From the NCBI GenBank assembly GCA_020630575.1, contig JAHDBD010000014.1, positions 1-64,000 on the forward strand: DNA of 64,000 bases, read 5' to 3'. The number at the start of each line of letters is the position of its first letter. Within the stretch, counting starts at the first letter, position 1. The notes under the pieces were generated by a model. It was not told the DNA's origin and searched no databases. It worked only from the letters and a program-made list of their open reading frames with translations. This stretch comes from Bernardetia sp. (GTDB lineage: Bacteria > Bacteroidota > Bacteroidia > Cytophagales > Bernardetiaceae). The position numbers were made by a program, and so were the translations under genes. Positions 18,372 through 26,367 of the stretch are shown here, one piece after another.

Positions 18372-18424
18372 AATTTGTTTACCAACCGTCAATGAGGTTT
18401 TATGGTCGTTGAGATTTTCATAAA

Positions 18425-19420
18425 TCACTTTTTAGACAAAATTTGAGCAACTTCTTTGGCAAAATAAGACAAAACAACCTTTGCTCCAGCCCTTTTTATA
18501 CTTAATAAAACTTCAAGCATTACTTTTTCGCCATCTATCCAACCTTTTTCAGCTCCTGCTTTTATCATCGCATATTCGCCACTTACATTATAAGCTACAA
18601 TCGGAACGTGTGAATTTTGATTTACTCTACTAATAACATCAAGATATGAAAGCGCAGGCTTAACCATAATCATATCAGCTCCTTCTTCAATGTCTAATTT
18701 AGCTTCTAAAAGAGCTTCACGAATATTAGCAGGATTCATTTGATAGGTTTTTTTATCTCCAAAACGAGGTGCAGAATCTAAAGCATCTCTGAAAGGACCA
18801 TAAAAAGCACTTGCATACTTAGCTGTATAAGCAATTATTCCCACATCTTGAAAACCTTCTTTATCTAAAGCGTGTCTCAAATATCCTACTCGTCCATCCA
18901 TCATATCTGAAGGAGCAACATAATCAGCACCTGCACGAGCTTGTGCAACAGCCATTTTACCTAATATCTCTAATGTTTCATCATTTATTATTTTTCCATC
19001 TTTATAAACTCCATCGTGTCCATCGCTACTGTAAGGATCCATGGCTACATCAGTCATCACAAAAACATCTGGAAATTTCTCTTTTATAGCTGTTATAGTT
19101 TTCAAATAAACATTTTCAGGGTTATGACTAGAAGTTGCCATAGAATCTTTATGTTCGTCTGTCAGGCTTGGGAAAGGAGCAAAAGCACGAATTCCTAAAT
19201 TATAACATTCTTCAATTTCTTCTAAGAGGGTGTCTAAAGAATAGCGAAAAATATTAGGCATAGAAGCAATAGGTTCTTTTTTGTTTGTTCCCTCAATGAC
19301 AAAAATAGGAAAGATAAAATCAGCAACAGAAAGAGAAGTTTCTTCTACCATAGCACGCAAAGCAGCAGATTGGCGATTACGACGAGGACGAGAACGCATA
19401 GATTGAAAATCGAAAGACAT
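18425..19420 (-). CDS. hemB: Delta-aminolevulinic acid dehydratase (porphobilinogen synthase)
   Basis: HemB condenses two 5-aminolevulinate molecules to porphobilinogen in haem and tetrapyrrole synthesis. The 331-aa protein has the usual family length. Schiff-base lysines are K201 (YTAKYASAFYGPFR) and K254 (MVKPALSYLD). In the metal-binding segment TDVAMDPYSSDGHDG the zinc cysteines of the human-type enzyme are replaced by Ala/Asp, indicating the Mg-type (non-zinc) class. The start ATG is at 19418-19420. The stop TGA overlaps a possible GTG start of the sigma-factor gene by four bases, so the two probably share a transcript. Confidence 0.96.
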   Translation of the reverse strand: MSFDFQSMRSRPRRNRQSAALRAMVEETSLSVADFIFPIFVIEGTNKKEPIASMPNIFRYSLDTLLEEIEECYNLGIRAFAPFPSLTDEHKDSMATSSHNPENVYLKTITAIKEKFPDVFVMTDVAMDPYSSDGHDGVYKDGKIINDETLEILGKMAVAQARAGADYVAPSDMMDGRVGYLRHALDKEGFQDVGIIAYTAKYASAFYGPFRDALDSAPRFGDKKTYQMNPANIREALLEAKLDIEEGADMIMVKPALSYLDVISRVNQNSHVPIVAYNVSGEYAMIKAGAEKGWIDGEKVMLEVLLSIKRAGAKVVLSYFAKEVAQILSKK

Positions 19421-19473
19421 ATTTTTTTGATTAAAAATGAATTATCAATAATAAAAAGCTAATTTAATTCATT

Positions 19474-19911
19474 CTAAACGTTATTTTCAACTTCTTGTTC
19501 TTTTTTAACTAGAGAAAGCCATGAAATTGCGTCCTCTTCATTTTCAAAAAACTTAAAGCCATTTCCCAAAACTTTTTTAACAGAATCTAATAAATAAGTT
19601 AATCCTGTTCGATGTGCAATATGTGTGGAAGGTAAAACAGCCAGTTTTTGTTCTATATCTTTTGCAGTCTGTTTAGATTTGGGCATCCATTTGAGAATAA
19701 GCCAAGCTCTTGACATCATTTTTACAAAACCAATTTTTCGTTGGTCAATAAGAACGTTTCCACAATTTACTTTTTGTGCTTCTTCCAAACTCAAATTCCA
19801 AATATATTTGTAATCTTCATCTGAAATATCACCTATCAAAGTGAGTTTTAGAAAATGTTTTTCTGAGTCGTATTCTAACTTTCCATATTCCTTGTCTAGT
19901 AGAGTATTCAT
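19474..19911 (-). CDS. STAS/SpoIIAA-like protein of unknown function
   Basis: The 145-aa soluble protein alternates strands and helices (KLTLIGDISDEDYKYIWNLSLEEAQKVNCGNVLIDQRKIGFVKMMSRAWL), as in the STAS/SEC14-like SpoIIAA family found in Bacteroidota. The serine of the classical SpoIIAA phosphorylation motif (DSxG) is not present, so it may not be a phosphorylatable antagonist. It lies 53 bp upstream of hemB on the same strand and may be co-transcribed with hemB and the sigma factor. Two SpoIIE-type phosphatases are encoded a few kilobases away, which makes a regulatory role plausible but unproven. Confidence 0.65.
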   Translation of the reverse strand: MNTLLDKEYGKLEYDSEKHFLKLTLIGDISDEDYKYIWNLSLEEAQKVNCGNVLIDQRKIGFVKMMSRAWLILKWMPKSKQTAKDIEQKLAVLPSTHIAHRTGLTYLLDSVKKVLGNGFKFFENEEDAISWLSLVKKEQEVENNV

Positions 19912-20088
19912 TGTTTACGGTTTAGTATTGATATATCAGTGAGGATATTTTTTTTTAAGCAAACTAATTTAATTGGGTGTGTGTTGAGTCGATATGTAAG
20001 CAAATACTACTCTAAATTTCAAAAAGTGACAATAGTTTTTTAGAAGATAAGGTTTTTATTTATTTTTTCGAAAAAAAATGATTTTGTA

Positions 20089-20119
20089 TTTGGATATTAA
20101 AATAAAAATCGTACTTTTG
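20089..20119 (+). promoter_or_regulatory. Near-ideal Bacteroidota promoter for the tRNA pair
   Basis: TTTG at 20089-20092 and TACTTTTG at 20112-20119 are separated by 19 nt, matching the TTTG-N19-TAnnTTTG consensus. Transcription would start near 20126, about 75 nt before the first tRNA-Gln. Confidence 0.8.
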
Positions 20120-20200
20120 TAACCGATTTGAAACGGAGATGAGTTAAAGTATTTAATTTATTTTGTTCTTCTTAGTTTTGATGAGTTATAGTTTTCAGCT

Positions 20201-20272
20201 TGCCCTGTAGTTTAATTGGCAGAACAGCGGTTTTTGGTGCCGTTAGTTGAGGTTCGAGTCCTTGCGGGGCAA
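20201..20272 (+). tRNA. tRNA-Gln (UUG), copy 1
   Basis: The 72-nt sequence folds as a cloverleaf: acceptor TGCCCTG pairs with CGGGGCA (one G-U), the anticodon arm GCGGT/GCCGT encloses loop TTTTGGT with anticodon TTG, and the T-arm contains GGTTCGAGTCC. CCA is not encoded. It is identical to copy 2 at 20370-20441. Confidence 0.96.
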
Positions 20273-20369
20273 CTTTTATTTTTTACTATTTTTTTTAAAA
20301 AATAGTTGTTTTAGAATTTAGTTTATGATACTTTTGTATCACAGTTAATTTGAGCTTTCGTTTCTAGCT

Positions 20370-20441
20370 TGCCCTGTAGTTTAATTGGCAGAACAGCGGT
20401 TTTTGGTGCCGTTAGTTGAGGTTCGAGTCCTTGCGGGGCAA
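20370..20441 (+). tRNA. tRNA-Gln (UUG), copy 2
   Basis: The same 72 bases as copy 1. Identity extends about four bases upstream and ten bases downstream (to the shared CTTTTATTTT), indicating a recent tandem duplication of roughly 86 bp. The two are probably co-transcribed from the promoter at 20089 and ended by the hairpin at 20461. Confidence 0.96.
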
Positions 20442-20460
20442 CTTTTATTTTGTTAACAAC

Positions 20461-20505
20461 AAAAAAAACCTTTATTTCATTTACTTGAAATGAAGGTTTT
20501 TTTTT
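20461..20505 (+). terminator. Terminator of the tRNA-Gln pair
   Basis: A long stem (AAAAAAAACCTTTATTTCA with TGAAATGAAGGTTTTTTTTT, one G-U pair) and a T-run, about 20 bp after the second tRNA. Confidence 0.85.
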
Positions 20506-20746
20506 GTAAAAAATATTTTTACAATTTAAACCCAAATTTTAGCAAGTTATGGGTTAAAGTAAAGGTTTTAAAAAAAGTATTCTTTATTTTTGAGAAATAA
20601 GGAATTATTTTTGAAAAAGATAGGTTGAGTAGTTGAATTTGAAAGAGTTATACTTAACTAAAGTTATCAAAAAATCATTTCAAAAATACTACTCTCTAAA
20701 CAAAACCTTCACAAATTGATTTATATAAATATAGATTATTAATAAT

Positions 20747-21082
20747 ATGATTGATTATAAAATATACAAGTTGAATTTTAGATTAAATAATGAGTTGAAT
20801 CGTAGAGTAAAATTTACAAATTCAGCTTCTATTAATTCTGCTTTTCAGATTGGCATATTTTCATTTAATTATGTATTAACTACTTTATTTGTATTATTTT
20901 CAATAGAGACTCTTCAAACTCAATTTTACAATTTTCAAGGAAAAGAACAATTACAAGAACAAAATAGCCCAAAGAGTGGGACAGACAGACAAAGTGATGC
21001 AGTAGAAAATATATTTCCTGATCAGCTTACAGATAGTTCTGATGATTTTCTGTTTCCAAGAAATTTTAAAATTTATATATGA
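20747..21082 (+). CDS. Small hypothetical protein (doubtful)
   Basis: This 111-aa open frame has one hydrophobic segment (FSFNYVLTTLFVLFSIETL) and an acidic, polar C-terminal half (SGTDRQSDAVENIFPDQLTDSSDDFLFPRNF). It could be a one-pass membrane protein with a soluble tail. I recognise no family. It is followed 144 bp later by the anti-sigma-like gene on the same strand. AT richness makes chance frames of this length possible, so it is listed with low confidence. Confidence 0.35.
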   Translation: MIDYKIYKLNFRLNNELNRRVKFTNSASINSAFQIGIFSFNYVLTTLFVLFSIETLQTQFYNFQGKEQLQEQNSPKSGTDRQSDAVENIFPDQLTDSSDDFLFPRNFKIYI

Positions 21083-21226
21083 TATTTCGTAGCCTTGAGA
21101 GCAAACTTTTAGAGTTAGCTGTTGAGGTTTTTTATTTGCCAACGATTGAAAAAATAATTTCTAACAATTTCATTCAAAAAGGCACTAATTAGCATTTTTT
21201 TAAAACCCATTTATCCCACATTTATT

Positions 21227-21514
21227 ATGAGCAAATTAAATAAACTTCCAGTATTCAAAGAAACAGTATACTTAATATTAGACGGTGAAACTTCACATAA
21301 AGAAGAAGCTGAATTTATGAAATTTATAGCTACCTCAACATGGCACCGAGAATACTTTGAAAATGAAAAACAACTTCATACGCTCATCAAAAAAAGCATA
21401 GAAAGACAACCTGCACCATTCAACTTACAAGAACTCATACAAGGCAAACTGCACGAAGAAATGGCAGCTAACAAAAGCACAGAAAGCGAAAAAGAAAAAA
21501 TTAGAAAAAACTAG
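21227..21514 (+). CDS. Small anti-sigma-factor-like protein lacking zinc-ligand cysteines
   Basis: The 95-aa helical protein has the outline of short anti-sigma (ZAS-like) proteins of Bacteroidota: an N-terminal LILDGETSHKEEAEFMKFI helix, a central turn and a second helix ENEKQLHTLIKKSIERQPAPFNLQELIQGKL. In the family a HxxxCxxC-type motif usually lies in the turn; here the turn reads ATSTWHREYF with no cysteine. It may therefore be a degenerate, metal-free version. It ends in a charged Glu/Lys tail. A strong hairpin follows. The sigma factor at 17751 is the nearest possible partner, about 3 kb away and on the other strand. Confidence 0.6.
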   Translation: MSKLNKLPVFKETVYLILDGETSHKEEAEFMKFIATSTWHREYFENEKQLHTLIKKSIERQPAPFNLQELIQGKLHEEMAANKSTESEKEKIRKN

Positions 21515-21540
21515 AATAGGACAGAAAATTTTAAAAAACA

Positions 21541-21587
21541 AAAAACTCTTCATTTAGAATTATATAAAATTCGTATGAAGAGTTTTT
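21541..21587. terminator. Bidirectional terminator
   Basis: Stem AAAAACTCTTCAT / ATGAAGAGTTTTT with a 21-nt loop, between the anti-sigma-like gene and the convergent propeller lipoprotein gene. Confidence 0.75.
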
Positions 21588-21613
21588 TTATAGATTTGAC
21601 TTTTTAAATGAAA

Positions 21614-22678
21614 CTACTTAAAACAAATATCATTCGGAATAACGCCTACTTTATAGCGTTCTACTTCTCTTTTGCTCTGCAAATCATATTCAAAAATATA
21701 GCCTTCTTGTTGGTAATCTAAAGCATCAGCAAAAAGTAAACGCCCATTTTTAGGAGAAATAACAGCATTATAAATCAGTGTATTTACTGTTCCTAGTCCT
21801 TCAATAAAAGGAGTTTGAGGAAAGCGAGAGTCTATCTGAAAACTAGATAGTTGATACAAATTAGTATCAGAAATCCAGTACAAATCATTATTATAGATAT
21901 TCAAAAACTGAGGTTTTTCATCTTCTTCAAATACTCTACTCTCACTACTACGTACATCTGAAAGTGAAGAAGTAATCAATCTAGCTCTCTCTGTATCCGA
22001 ACCTGTTGCCAAAATCCAAATTCTATTTTGTGCTTCATCAGCAACTATACTTTTCGAACCTGCTGGTGTAGTAATGGTATGAATAATTTCATCGTTTCTT
22101 GAATCAATCACCCAAACTTTATCAGCATCGTGAGAAGTAACCCAAATATAATCGCCTAGTTTTGCCATCTTTTCTGTCCATTCTGTAGTACGAATTTCTT
22201 TTGTTATTTGATTAGTTTGTAAATTAATGACATAAATCAAATCTCTATAAATAGTGCTTACATACGCTTTTGAATTATTTATTCCAATAAAATAACGAGG
22301 CGAATGAAGATTTTTTATAGTTGCTATTCTATCTAAAGTTGTGGGATTTACGACTTCTACTTTTTGAGAATTATTGACTACAATATATCCTTTTCCGTTA
22401 TGAATGGTCATAGATTGCCCTACATTTCCTAAAGGCTCATTGTTTACTCTTTCAAAAATATTGTTTTCTACTCTTCCTTTGTCTATTCCGTCTTGATGAA
22501 TAAAAGTAAGAGTCGCTTTTCCCCAATCAAAATTTCCTTCATTGACTACAAAAAAGCCATTTTGATAATCTTTTGAGGGTTCGCCTTCATCTACACCAAT
22601 AGGCGATTGTCCATCAATTTCACAAGATGAAAGTATAAAAAAACAAGAAAGACAGAATAAGTAAAATAAATTTTTCAT
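21614..22678 (-). CDS. DUF5074/YncE-like beta-propeller lipoprotein
   Basis: A 354-aa envelope lipoprotein: the signal sequence ends in SSC (about residue 19), followed by an acidic spacer. The rest consists of repeated four-stranded blades (GYIVVNNSQKVEVVNPTTLDRIATI, AYVSTIYRDLIYVINLQTNQITKEI, IWVTSHDADKVWVIDSRNDEIIHTI), a seven-bladed propeller of the DUF5074/YncE type. In Bacteroides a member of this group (BtuG) binds cobalamin at the cell surface beside a TonB-dependent receptor; no such receptor gene is adjacent here, so the ligand is unknown. The gene seems to be its own unit, ending at the hairpin at 21541. Confidence 0.82.
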   Translation of the reverse strand: MKNLFYLFCLSCFFILSSCEIDGQSPIGVDEGEPSKDYQNGFFVVNEGNFDWGKATLTFIHQDGIDKGRVENNIFERVNNEPLGNVGQSMTIHNGKGYIVVNNSQKVEVVNPTTLDRIATIKNLHSPRYFIGINNSKAYVSTIYRDLIYVINLQTNQITKEIRTTEWTEKMAKLGDYIWVTSHDADKVWVIDSRNDEIIHTITTPAGSKSIVADEAQNRIWILATGSDTERARLITSSLSDVRSSESRVFEEDEKPQFLNIYNNDLYWISDTNLYQLSSFQIDSRFPQTPFIEGLGTVNTLIYNAVISPKNGRLLFADALDYQQEGYIFEYDLQSKREVERYKVGVIPNDICFK

Positions 22679-22804
22679 TAGAATAGAATTTGGTTTGTTT
22701 AAGAAAAATAAAACACAAATCTACAAAAACAAAAAACTTGCCGTAGAAAACCAAGATAGTTTTTTGAAACTATATAAATTATGAAAAAAGAAGCCATAAA
22801 AATC

Positions 22805-23686
22805 TCAAAACTCCAATTCTCTTTCCAAAACAACCGAATCTTGTTCTAATTTATCATTTCTAAAATAAAATACACTTCGCCATTTTTTGTTTTTTTCTAT
22901 TGCTGAGAATGGGATTTGGTATTCTTCTAATAAAATGGCTTCGTTGTCTTTTCCTCCACTGATTCCAAATCCAATTTTATAATAACTTCTAAGGGTAAGA
23001 TAATTTTCATAATTTGATTTTCTTGAATAGGTTTCTGGAATAAGCGAAGTTTTTGAATAAAAATCAACCCAATCAACTGAAATTGTATCTCCAATTCTAG
23101 TAATACTTTTTGAAGGAATTCCTATCAAATTATAGTATATAAAATCCATATTTCCTCCTGATGTGCTGGCTCTTACATATTCCTTAAATCTATTTGATAC
23201 AGAAATAATCTCTGTCCACTCATTATAATCTAGTTTTTCTTTTTTAAAGAGAGAATCAAAAGTAGTATAAGAAACATGTTTTCCCCACTTTAGAGTATCA
23301 TATTTTTCTCTAGCTTTTTTGAAAGCATCTGCAATCTTGAATTTGTGTGAGTTCCAATCTTTTCCTAATGTATCAATCTTATAAATAGAGTCAATCACTG
23401 AAAGAATTTTGATTACTTCATATTGTTTCTTCTCTGTTTTGGCATAATCTCCATTTACAGATTCTAAGAAAGGGTTTTGAGAGTTAAGTTCTGCATAACT
23501 GATTAGACTTTCTTTAAAATAGTTATTGCGTCTTTTTGAAATTTTGAATTGATTGGCAACATACTTTTTGCAATATTCTTCATTCAAAGGCTCTATTTCT
23601 TTACGGAAAACGTAGTTTTGAAATAGGAAGTAGAAAGAGCTAAAAATGATTAACAACAGACTACTATTTATAATCTTAGTTTGCAT
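22805..23686 (-). CDS. Membrane-anchored hypothetical protein (downstream of tandem pair)
   Basis: The 293-aa protein has one N-terminal hydrophobic helix (SLLLIIFSSFYFLFQNYVF) with no cleavage site apparent, then a long helical, Lys/Glu-rich stretch (about 30-170) and a beta-rich C-terminal part (SITRIGDTISVDWVDFYSK ... LEEYQIPFSAIEKNKKWRSVFYF). It overlaps the 3' end of the next gene by 11 bases, and the two proteins have the same size and plan, so they look like diverged tandem paralogues acting together. The layout (short anchor, periplasmic helices, beta domain) recalls the N-terminal part of GldM-like proteins, but this is only an architectural resemblance. Confidence 0.7.
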   Translation of the reverse strand: MQTKIINSSLLLIIFSSFYFLFQNYVFRKEIEPLNEEYCKKYVANQFKISKRRNNYFKESLISYAELNSQNPFLESVNGDYAKTEKKQYEVIKILSVIDSIYKIDTLGKDWNSHKFKIADAFKKAREKYDTLKWGKHVSYTTFDSLFKKEKLDYNEWTEIISVSNRFKEYVRASTSGGNMDFIYYNLIGIPSKSITRIGDTISVDWVDFYSKTSLIPETYSRKSNYENYLTLRSYYKIGFGISGGKDNEAILLEEYQIPFSAIEKNKKWRSVFYFRNDKLEQDSVVLERELEF

Positions 23687-24563
23687 AATCTGTTTTTTTA
23701 GGAATTACTTTTATTGGAATAGATAATTTTGATGCTTTAGGTTTTTCAGAGAAAGGATATAAAATAGTATCTCCTACTTGTTGGAAAGAATAAAAAGCTT
23801 TAGTTTTATGGAAAGTAGAATCTAGCAAAAAAGGATTAATATCGATTCTAGGCTCATTCGTTTTTGTAGATTTATAGTAATCTGTACCATATTTTGTATC
23901 TGTAAAAAAGACAAATGATTTGATTAACATCATTTCATTTTGATAGTCTGGAACAAGCATTTGATAACCTTCAAAATTATTAGAAACATAAGAAGTTGGA
24001 AACTGCTTTTTGTTCGAATCAAAAATAGAATCTGTCAAATCTATAATCTGTTGGCGTTGTTTTATTAAATCTAGCCATATTTTTTTGTCATTCTGCTGCC
24101 AATTTACTGAACGAATACTTGACTTTAGTACTCCTAAAGTTTTATACAAAGAATCTGAAGCATTTTTGATTAGGTTTCTTCTTTCCTCATCAAGAATATA
24201 TTCAGCGTCATGATATTTTTGTATAATAGATGTAATTTCAAAACTACGCACAAGACTGAAATAATCTTGAAGAGATTTTGGGATGGAATTATATAATTTA
24301 TTCTCTATTTCCTTATGAATATTGTTATTATAGGCACTTGTATCTTGATTCTTATCTTTTAAACTATAAATAGCTTTTTGTATAAATCTGTTATTCTCTT
24401 CGTTTCTAAATTGTAAAATTTCATCTGTTGTATTGGATATTAACCCTTGAGTATTTATCAAAAACTCTTGATTTTCCTTCTCCTGCCAAAAATAAAAACA
24501 CCAAAAAGCCACAGCTAAAACAGCCAAAAGCAGGGTAGATTTATTTATAGTTTGTTTTTTCAT
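23676..24563 (-). CDS. Membrane-anchored hypothetical protein (upstream of tandem pair)
   Basis: The 295-aa protein starts with a positively charged N-terminus and one membrane helix (STLLLAVLAVAFWCFYFW), so the bulk is outside the cytoplasm. Residues about 30-190 are predicted helical and contain repeated Asp/Ser/Leu segments (NLIKNASDSLYKTLGVLKSSIRSV); the C-terminal part is beta-rich and ends KLSIPIKVIPKKTDYAN. It is the first gene of an overlapping pair with 22805-23686. No family was recognised. Their tight coupling suggests a two-protein envelope complex. Confidence 0.7.
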   Translation of the reverse strand: MKKQTINKSTLLLAVLAVAFWCFYFWQEKENQEFLINTQGLISNTTDEILQFRNEENNRFIQKAIYSLKDKNQDTSAYNNNIHKEIENKLYNSIPKSLQDYFSLVRSFEITSIIQKYHDAEYILDEERRNLIKNASDSLYKTLGVLKSSIRSVNWQQNDKKIWLDLIKQRQQIIDLTDSIFDSNKKQFPTSYVSNNFEGYQMLVPDYQNEMMLIKSFVFFTDTKYGTDYYKSTKTNEPRIDINPFLLDSTFHKTKAFYSFQQVGDTILYPFSEKPKASKLSIPIKVIPKKTDYAN

Positions 24564-24598
24564 AGGCTAAAAATATATAACTATCTGACGAAACACAA

Positions 24599-24637
24599 AA
24601 AAGCGAAATGATTTTGAAGATTTATCATTTCGCTTTT
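24599..24637 (-). terminator. Terminator of the TIGR01777 gene
   Basis: A 14-bp stem (AAAAGCGAAATGAT and complement) lies between the TIGR01777 gene and the downstream same-strand pair. Confidence 0.7.
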
Positions 24638-24661
24638 CGTAAAGCCTAATAAGGTAGTATT

Positions 24662-24689
24662 TCGTAATTGATAATTCGTAATTAATTAA
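24662..24689. repeat. Heptamer array, TCGTAAT family (reverse of ATTACGA)
   Basis: Four 7-mers: TCGTAAT, TGATAAT, TCGTAAT, TAATTAA. On the other strand it reads as ATTACGA-type units, as at 5839 and 42160. It contains the stop codon of the TIGR01777 gene. Confidence 0.85.
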
Positions 24690-25597
24690 GAATAAAAATC
24701 ATCAACAGCCTTTTGAGCATCTACAAAATCAAATTCAAAACCTGCTTTTACTATCTTATCATCACTTGCCTTTATACTTCTCAAAACTGATTCTGCTTGT
24801 TGTCCTAAGAGCAAATACATAGCAGGTTCGGGAACATTTGGCAAAAACAATGGTTTATCTAAAGAATTTGCAATAATGCGTGTGAGTTCTGCATTAGTTA
24901 CAGGATTTGGAGCGACGGCATTATAAGTTCCTGTCATTTTATTATCTTCAATTGCCTTGATAAAAATTCTACAAAGGTCATCGATATGAATCCAAGAAAC
25001 GATTTGATTTCCATCTCCCAAAGCTGCACCAGCCCACGCCTTTACAGGTTTTGCCATTTCTACCAGTGCGCCACCTTTATCACTCAAAACAATTCCGATA
25101 CGAATAATAGTAGAACGAATATTGGAAGGAACTTCAGCATGCGCTTTTTCCCATTCTACACAAACTTGCGCCAAAAAGTCATTTCCAGCTGGAGCATCTT
25201 CTTTATGTAAATTACGACTATGTTCTTTCTCAAAACCATAATAACCAATAGCAGAAGCTCCAATATAGGTTTTGACATGATGGTCTAAAACCGTTAGTTT
25301 TTCTACCAAAAGAGCTGTTGAGAGTGTGCGACTTTCCATTATTTTTTCCTTTTGAGAATCTATCCATGCTTTGTCCATAATACCAGTTCCTGCCAAATGA
25401 ATAACACAATCAGCTTTTTGGATGGCTTCTTCTTCCATTTCGCCAGCTTCTACGTCCCACTCATAGACTGTAACCCCAGGAATATGACTTCCTGAACGAC
25501 TAAGGTGCATTACTTCATAATTTCCACTTGCCAATAAAAGCTCTGTAAGGCGAGTTCCGACAAGTCCAGAACCTCCTGTAATTAATATTTTTTTCAT
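24686..25597 (-). CDS. TIGR01777 family NAD(P)-binding epimerase-like protein
   Basis: The 303-aa protein has the Rossmann dinucleotide motif ITGGSGLVG (residues 6-14) and the extended SDR layout typical of TIGR01777/YfcH proteins (VIHLAGTGIMDKAW, SASAIGYYGF-like ASAIGYYGFEKE, SWIHIDDLCRIF, GTYNAVAPNPVTN). The conserved C-terminal helix FEFDFVDAQKAVDDF is present. Members are of uncertain biochemical role, sometimes described as nucleoside-diphosphate-sugar epimerases. Its stop codon lies in a heptamer repeat, and a terminator follows. Confidence 0.9.
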   Translation of the reverse strand: MKKILITGGSGLVGTRLTELLLASGNYEVMHLSRSGSHIPGVTVYEWDVEAGEMEEEAIQKADCVIHLAGTGIMDKAWIDSQKEKIMESRTLSTALLVEKLTVLDHHVKTYIGASAIGYYGFEKEHSRNLHKEDAPAGNDFLAQVCVEWEKAHAEVPSNIRSTIIRIGIVLSDKGGALVEMAKPVKAWAGAALGDGNQIVSWIHIDDLCRIFIKAIEDNKMTGTYNAVAPNPVTNAELTRIIANSLDKPLFLPNVPEPAMYLLLGQQAESVLRSIKASDDKIVKAGFEFDFVDAQKAVDDFYS

Positions 25598-25739
25598 AAA
25601 AAAAGTAAATCAAAAAATGTAGTTGTAAAAATAATTCAATACTCTATTAACTCAATTTGTGTGAAAACGTTTTGAGTTTTTATGTAAACGTTCTTAGTGA
25701 GATTAAACAAAGAATATCAAAAATACTTTCAAATAATTC

Positions 25740-25770
25740 TTGCTTTTAAAAATTATAGTCTGTACTTTTG
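25740..25770 (+). promoter_or_regulatory. Promoter of the atp cluster
   Basis: TTG at 25740-25742 and TACTTTTG at 25763-25770 with a 20-nt spacer match the Bacteroidota consensus. The start point would be about 60 nt upstream of the GTG of the AtpI-like gene. Confidence 0.75.
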
Positions 25771-25838
25771 CACCCAAATTAAGGATAAGCCTTGAAAAAT
25801 CAATCTCTTTAAAAAGTACCTAAAAAGCTCCTATAAAA

Positions 25839-26267
25839 GTGTCTGAGAACCAATTATCTGATTCTGCAAAGAAAAAAATTGCTCGTTCGTATCACCTTCA
25901 ATTTGGAGGTTTTGCATTAGTGATGCTTCTTTGTATGTTGGCTTTTCAGTTTTTTGTAACTCAATATTATATTCCTCAAGTTTGGGGTGTTTATATTGGA
26001 ATTACACTTTTATACTGGATTACAGGAATGATTACCTTGCGTTTTTTGGGGAGTGCTAATTTTGGTTATGCCATGATGGTCTCTAAAATGGTAAGAATGC
26101 TTTTTTGTGCTTCTGTGATGCTTGCTTATGTTATGATAAGTGGCGAAGGAGTAATTAGTTTGGCTTTTGTGATGCTTTTTCTATATTTTGGTTATTTATT
26201 GTTTGAAATTCGTGCATTGTTACCTAACTTGCAGCGCAATTCAGAACAAGACTCAGAAAAACCATAA
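25839..26267 (+). CDS. AtpI-like membrane protein
   Basis: The 142-aa product has four hydrophobic segments (FGGFALVMLLCMLAFQFFV, VWGVYIGITLLYWITGMITL, VRMLFCASVMLAYVMI, VISLAFVMLFLYFGYLLF). It is the first gene of the ATP synthase cluster, the place of atpI/UncI, whose product assists c-ring assembly in other bacteria. Start is GTG at 25839. Sequence resemblance to AtpI is weak, so the assignment rests on position, size and topology. Confidence 0.65.
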   Translation: MSENQLSDSAKKKIARSYHLQFGGFALVMLLCMLAFQFFVTQYYIPQVWGVYIGITLLYWITGMITLRFLGSANFGYAMMVSKMVRMLFCASVMLAYVMISGEGVISLAFVMLFLYFGYLLFEIRALLPNLQRNSEQDSEKP

Positions 26268-26367
26268 ATTAGTCAACGTTCCTTATACGTTTCTAGTTCA
26301 ATTTAGGTTTAGATAAAAAGAAATTAATTTTCAGCGTAAATTATAAATTACACTAATACGGAATCAA

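Noticed and set aside
20323..20535. 70-aa minus-strand open frame
   Set aside because: It runs antisense across the second tRNA-Gln; the text APQGLEPQLTAPKTAVLPIKL is a tRNA complement.
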